The position numbers and the translations under genes are program-made. Below are positions 59,301-64,000 of a stretch of 64,000 bases of DNA, in pieces (the stretch's first letter is position 1; every line of letters starts with the position of its first letter). The DNA comes from Rhizopus arrhizus (lineage: Eukaryota; Mucoromycota; Mucoromycetes; Mucorales; Rhizopodaceae). The notes below the pieces were generated by a model, which saw nothing but the letters and a program-made list of their open reading frames with translations, made no database searches and was not told where the DNA came from. The stretch spans positions 124,001 through 188,000 of the forward strand of contig JAKZZE010000031.1 of the NCBI GenBank assembly GCA_024220505.1, in the 5' to 3' direction.

Positions 59301-59820
59301 TGAATGAAACTTTTGAGGCGAGATTTGCACAGAATCCACAATGAAGGAGTGTCTAAGTTGGATAGGAAGTGTTCAGCGTTAGTACAGAAAGCAGTCAACT
59401 CTGCGCGAAAGTGAGGGTCTTGGGCGACGTAAGGATTACAACGCCAAATCCTTGGACCTGTTAGAGTATATCCTAGCGTAAGATGTGTTGAGATTGCAGC
59501 ATGGTCGCAGCGAGCAACATATATAATATTATGGCTGTCCACCATGTCGGTCAAATCTGCAGCGATGAGCAAAAAATCAATGGTTGAAATGTTGCGAAAT
59601 GTGAGTGTTTGTTATATTCTGGATCAGCGTTAATTGGATCTTGCCGATTGAGGTGAATCTACCAAAATCATTGAACTAAAGATTGACTGGAGGATCTTGT
59701 GTGGATGTTGTGATTGAAGTTGCCCAAGAGGACACTTCGCGAGGGCAGTAGCTGATCAAAAGGCATGATAGTCGGAAAAGATCGAAGGAACTCGATTTGT
59801 TCTCGGCATTGGACAGGGGC
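56306..59820 (-). mobile_element. Second LINE-type retrotransposon, decayed, 5'-truncated
   Basis: On the minus strand a poly(A) tail (34 T at 56306-56339 on plus) follows a zinc finger, reverse transcriptase and part of the endonuclease. The 5' edge is near 59820 inside the endonuclease. The flanks are not a simple target duplication: the left flank is MpaB upstream sequence and the right flank is the sequence that precedes the first LINE in unit 1. This implies a deletion or recombination at insertion. Confidence 0.8.
56690..59590 (-). pseudogene. LINE 2 ORF2 remains (endonuclease, reverse transcriptase, zinc finger)
   Basis: The endonuclease end is seen at 59590-59114: FLLIAADLTDMVDSHNIIYV and CDHAAISTHLTLG (SDH-type site). 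The reverse transcriptase at 58422-57904 has LLDLEKAYDRVHPDCFYACL, DRGLCQGNPLSPLLFNLAV and VAYADDIAVFL, with the catalytic YADD intact. Open pieces at 57729-57289 and 57358-57047 belong to the thumb and connecting region, in different frames. A degraded finger (CVYCGGVDSEERF) lies near 56750-56690. Stops and frameshifts throughout. It is related to the first LINE but clearly a different family member. Confidence 0.75.
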
Positions 59821-59888
59821 ATATGATTTATTAATATTTGAAAAACAGCGCTCTTGAAATTCGAGTAATATTCGGCATTATTTGCAGT
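59821..59888. other. Unfilled target site of the first LINE
   Basis: TTTGAAAAACAGCGCTCTTG ... GGCATTATTTGCAGTGAAG is continuous here, whereas in units 1 and 2 the LINE separates the two copies of TATTTGCAGTGAA. Confidence 0.85.
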
Positions 59889-60772
59889 GAAGCTGCGTCG
59901 GTTTTATTTTTCTGTCTCCCTGAACTCAAGCGCGCTCTGAATGGCTGAAATCAGCGTGAAAGCATCATTAGCAATGATCTAGCGATGAACTTTCCTTGGG
60001 ACTTGTGCTATTCCTGTAATTTCATTCGTTCATGGTTGTTCCTTCTGATTAGGTCTATTTTACTCTATCATGAACTGCGTGATTCATTTTATTCTTGTAC
60101 AAATACTGTATAAAAAAAAGCTTAAGAAAAGCATCGAACTGTTCAAATACCATTTTTAGGTAACATTTTTTCTTTGCATTATGAAGCAGTATTTGATATA
60201 CAAATAGAAATGCTAGATTATTCATAATACTTTTTAGCTGTATGCAACTAAAAACTTTATTTTCTTAAAAAAAAGGGATTAAGCATTTTTATAAGGCTTT
60301 TTAGAAAGCAGTTAGTTCTTTTTTTTAATGGTGTATTTTATAAATGTTAATTAGATACAATCTAAAGATGTAATATGCTTTATATGCACAATGGAATATG
60401 CAGTTGACGCAAGGCTATTTCTGCTCTTGAAGTATAATATAGAATTGCTTTAAAATAGCCTATATCATTCGATCAACATAAAAATTAACGCATCAATAAA
60501 CAAAAATCAGACAAGACTTTCCTGTCTATTTTATTTAACAAATATAGCAAAAAAAGGGGATGTAGATTGCTGTTTGATGACCTGTTTGCATTAAATACAT
60601 ATTCTTTGCGACTCAATGAAATATACGAAAAAGAGACAAGCAGATGCATCCATTATGTAAATTAACATTTTTTTGTTACTTTCATTTATTTTGGGAGAAT
60701 AAATGTATAAATAGAATGTGAACACTCATAGAGAATTAACCTACTTTTTATTATCTATTCAAACATAAAAAG

Positions 60773-62862
60773 ATGGAAGGTTTGGTTACAAGGTATAATA
60801 TGGCACTTGAAGGGTTACTGCCGCTGTTTCAAAAGAGATCAAAGTCTTCTTACATTGTCGCTGCTATTCTTTTGATTACTGCCAAGCAAATTTATTCTTT
60901 CTTTCGAGTGCCTACCAACCTTCGTCACTTTCCCAGTGTATCTTTTTTTGCCATGGCTAAATCATTTTTAACAAGCGAACCACCTTACAGTCGGTTTAAG
61001 AGAATTACTTTTCCTGCTATACAAAAAGGGAATGGATTTTATGTTGTAAGATGCTTACCTTTGTATGTGCTCTATTTCTAATTCTATTATTTAGAGCAAA
61101 ATACCTACTGGATGGACGATTTATGTTGCAAATCCAGTGGCTGCTAAACAACTTTTACTAAAATCAGGTAAAACGATATAGTAGTTTTGTTTTCATAACA
61201 TATACTTAACTTTGTAAAAAAAGATAACTTTCCTAAATCACATTATGGACTTGACTCAATTGGTGAGAAAAGTACGGTTGTACAATTCGTGGGTCACGAT
61301 AATGTTGCTTTATCAAATGGAGAAGTATGGAAAAAGCAACGAAAGGTAAAAGCGTAATGAGTGATAAAGATCCATGATACTCATCATAATAGGTTATGAA
61401 CCCTGTTTTTCATCGTTCAATGCCTATCAAAACTGTGGCAAGTTTGGTTCCACTGCTTTTCTCGGCTATTGAAGAAGCAAACGGTAGAATTCCTATTAAT
61501 CCAAGGATGAAAGACTTTACTCTCGATGCACTTGGACTTACAATTTTTGGTATGCTTGTAATTTTTTAGATATGAAAGGATACTTTTTTTGTTTCTAAAC
61601 AGTACAATGTCTTTAGATTTTGAATTCAAGGCGCTCCAAGGAGATCCTGATAATTGGACATCAATTTACAGGCTGGTGACACGTTCTATATTTGACCCTC
61701 TCTCTTTTGTATGCAATACCCTAGAAAGCTTGTTAACTTATGTATATCCCAAAAAAAGAAAAGGTGCTGATGCTGTTGTAAAACTGAATGCAAAGTTTGA
61801 TCGATTGATAGATAAGAAACGTGAGGAACTTCAAAATGGCATTTTTAGTAATAAGCCTGATAATGAAAAAGACTTGGTTACTTTGATGTTGGAAGAAGAT
61901 ATTTTGATAACAAATGAGGAGCTAAGAGTAATGTATACTGTTTTTAATGTAATAAAGAGAAACTTGCTAATTCCTATCTTTATTTACACAGCATCATATG
62001 GCACTTTTATTTTTGGCAGGTAAGTCAGATCTTTGAAGTCCGTCATGCTCTGTAACTAAAATAAGATGCTTAGGAGATGATAGTATTTCTAACACATTAT
62101 CTTTCTGTCTATATAATCTAGCCAAAAACAAGGTAACTCTTTAAATAAACAAAAAAAATCAATACCTTTGTTAATCTTGAGTGATTGTGCTTATTTTGTA
62201 GCGTGTACAGCAAAAGTTAAGAGAGGAAATAATCAATATACTTGGAGATGATGATATGGATATTGTTCCTTCTTTAGAAGAGCTGAAACAGATGAAATAC
62301 ATGAACATGGTCATCAAAGAGGTATATGATGCATTCTCTTATATAGAAGAAGTATCTAACCTATGTTGACTAGACTCTTCGACTTGATATGCCTCTTGAC
62401 TTATTACTACCACGCAAAACGGTTGAAGACACATTCTTGGCGGGTACTTTTATTCCAAAGGATACAGATATTGCAGTTGATGCAGGTGCTCTTCACCGTG
62501 ATCCAAGAAGATGGAAAGATCCCGATGATTTCGTGCCTGAAAGATTCGACGATGATGGAGAACAAAAGAATCATGAGGGTTTAACGTGGGTTCCATTCAG
62601 CAATGGAACACGACAGTGCATTGGAATGAACTTTAGCTTAATGGAGCAAAGGCTTGTTTTGACCATGTTGTGTAAGTCTATTTTATTCTCTTTTTTTTTT
62701 TCTGTACTATACATGTAGCTAAACCCTATCTTTTTATTTACAGTGAGAAAGTATGAGGTTGATTTGCCAAAGGATTCTATCCATTATGATCATATTATAT
62801 ACGAGCAACCAACTTATATTTGTCCCGAGTCGTTAGAATTGATATTCACAAAGCGTTACTAA
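60773..62862 (+). CDS. Cytochrome P450, copy 4
   Basis: Exons 60773-61045, 61095-61167, 61224-61345, 61393-61549, 61617-61927, 61992-62019, 62074-62132, 62202-62321, 62374-62671 and 62744-62862; 519 aa. It is the most divergent copy. Exon 5 lost four codons (AGMQ of MLEAGMQEDIS) and carries many changes in the F-G region (YRLVTRSIFDPLSFVCNTLE), which usually shapes the substrate channel. The I-helix reads AGDDSIS, with Asp where the others have Tyr or His and Ile in place of Thr. ETLR, FVPERF and the heme loop are intact. It therefore looks functional but possibly with altered specificity. Confidence 0.9.
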
Positions 62863-63731
62863 ATTGACTTTTATTTTAAATGAAATAAAACTACAGACAA
62901 GTGTTATCCAAATGGGTACGAAGGGGTAATCCTGTGTTCTAAGTTATTATGTCAACGGAAATTAAAGTGGAAGGGAAAAGAAAGGATTCATACTTTATAT
63001 CTTATGCTAGATGATTTATGTATTTAGCAACCTATTTCAATGATTTTATTTCAAAAAAGAGTGTATATATATATAAATATATAAAGGAAAACAAGCTTAT
63101 TCATCTTTAAGTTTATTAAAACCAATGGCTCATACATCATTAACATGCTTTGCCATTTGATATTAACAGAATTTTACCTCCTGAGAGCGAGAATATTGAT
63201 ACAGTCCTCTCCCTCTTCTTCTTTTTAAGACGTCATTAAGATATCTCAATTTGATTTAGTTATATTTGAATAAATCACATCTGCAGATAGCTGCGAGATG
63301 ACAATGAAGAGAGCATGCTGGATGTGACCATTCATTTAACATGTACTTTCGGTTATTATAGCAGTAACACATATAACCTAATTCTCCATTTCCTGATTAT
63401 GTAAGTCTTTTTTATATGAAAATAAGCATGATAGATGCGGTAAATCGAAATCGTGGAATGGCATTTAGATCTGGGCTATAAAGATGAGCGCACGATACGG
63501 GAAATCGGATTACAATGAAACAAAACGACTTTTACAAGCAAATCCATTTGGAAATTCGGTTGTCTTTCAGTTCAAGGGTAAGTTAAGGAGATAATAATAA
63601 TAACAATAAAAAGACATGAACATCGATCACTCCCTATCTATTCTTCATAATTGCATCTCAAAATGAACAATTTGATTAAAATAAAATGTATAGGCATTTA
63701 TTAACACTGTTGTTTTAATAAGTAAATGCTC
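62863..63731. other. Spacer between the convergent genes, unit 4
   Basis: 0.87 kb without a gene, closest in sequence to the unit 3 spacer (both have the same shortened stretch before TTGATACAGTCC and the same GATCTGGGCTATAAAGATGA). Confidence 0.45.
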
Positions 63732-64000
63732 TTATGCAAATGGACAGCTAGGCACTTTTCCTTTGGTATACTTTTGTGGTCCAAGGTTTGATATGTCGTA
63801 GCCATCTTTATAGACCATGTTGTTAAAGACAAAGTAGTTGGGTACATATTTTCCGTCGTTGTTTGGATAGAAAGGTGTACGAACCAAAAACTTCTTGCGA
63901 GGGAGCATGAAATGGCGAATAAAGAAGGCACGAATCATGAATGCCACATAAATGATGAATGAATAGAACTTGTTCTCTTTAGGTAAACCAAATGCCTCTG
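63732..64000 (-). CDS. MpaB-like oxygenase, copy 4 (partial, cut by the window edge)
   Basis: Only the C-terminal part of the last exon is present, from the stop codon at 63732 up to ...EAFGLPKENKFYSFI. The visible reading frame is open and equals copy 3 in nearly every residue (MLPRKKFLVRTPFYPNNDGK and the ending TKGKVPSCPFA). Whether the remaining exons are intact cannot be seen. Confidence 0.8.
   Translation of the reverse strand, partial: EAFGLPKENKFYSFIIYVAFMIRAFFIRHFMLPRKKFLVRTPFYPNNDGKYVPNYFVFNNMVYKDGYDISNLGPQKYTKGKVPSCPFA

Larger units (their letters stand above)
48787..59888 (+). repeat. Tandem array unit 3 (about 11.1 kb)
   Basis: Starts GAAGTCGTGTCGG. It has an intact P450 and an intact MpaB-like gene. 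The tail differs from units 1 and 2: the Crypton and first LINE are absent, replaced by a TIR element, a partial re-duplication of the MpaB upstream region (54148-54381 echoed at 55172-55355 and 56240-56300), a retroposon and a second LINE. Confidence 0.85.
59889..64000 (+). repeat. Tandem array unit 4 (runs off the window)
   Basis: Starts GAAGCTGCGTCGG, slightly different from the other units. It contains the P450, the spacer and the last exon of the MpaB-like gene before the window ends. The array may continue beyond. Confidence 0.88.

Noticed and set aside
1..64000. CRISPR arrays, tRNA or rRNA genes, bacterial operons, prophage
   Set aside because: No regularly spaced short repeats, no convincing tRNA-like folds or rRNA sequence, and the gene structure is plainly eukaryotic with spliceosomal introns.

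Overview
The window looks like nuclear DNA of a Mucoromycota fungus, most likely Mucorales. The spacers are AT-rich, the introns are very short (about 46-70 bp), and the gene set fits: a type IIC P-type ATPase, a fungal ERG4, an arrestin-type adaptor, and decayed Crypton (Ndc10-type recombinase) and LINE elements. No bacterial operon features, CRISPR arrays, tRNA or rRNA genes were seen. Exon joins were worked out by hand from splice sites and frame, and no transcript data support them.

The left part (1-17.8 kb) is ordinary single-copy gene space. In order it holds an Na/K-type P-type ATPase alpha chain (+), a small basic CCDC137-like protein (+), a secreted protein with poly-Asp and a long Gly/Tyr/His repeat (+), an alpha-arrestin (+), ERG4 sterol reductase (-), a 3.6-kb gene-poor gap with traces of a decayed gene, an MFS sugar transporter (+), a PIG3-like quinone oxidoreductase with a GC-AG intron (+), and ribosomal protein uL11/RPL12 (-).

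The right part (17.9-64 kb, running off the end) is a head-to-tail tandem array of four units. Each unit starts at the same short sequence (AAGTCGYGTCGG, or AAGCTGCGTCGG in unit 4). Each carries a ten-exon cytochrome P450 (+) facing a four-exon MpaB/rubber-oxygenase-type (DUF2236) membrane oxygenase (-), with about 0.86-0.9 kb between the two stop codons. All four P450 genes read as intact (523, 523, 523 and 519 aa). The MpaB-like gene is intact in units 1 and 3, truncated at its 5' end in unit 2, and cut by the window edge in unit 4.

Units 1 and 2 also share a nearly identical tail. It holds a decayed Crypton recombinase, a small TIR element, a coiled-coil gene fragment and a decayed LINE with a 13-bp target duplication. 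In unit 2, 6.64 kb of this tail is cleanly inverted and the LINE is split. Unit 3 instead carries the TIR element with a 64-bp retro-insertion inside it, an 883-bp poly(A)-tailed retroposon and a second LINE on the minus strand.

The most interesting feature is the amplified P450 plus MpaB-like pair, which I infer to be a two-enzyme oxidation module. MpaB-family proteins oxidatively cleave prenyl chains or polyisoprene, so a polyprenoid or apocarotenoid substrate is a reasonable guess, but nothing in the sequence proves it. Differences in the P450 I-helix, a promoter micro-inversion and patchwork similarity between copies suggest the copies are diverging while still exchanging sequence.
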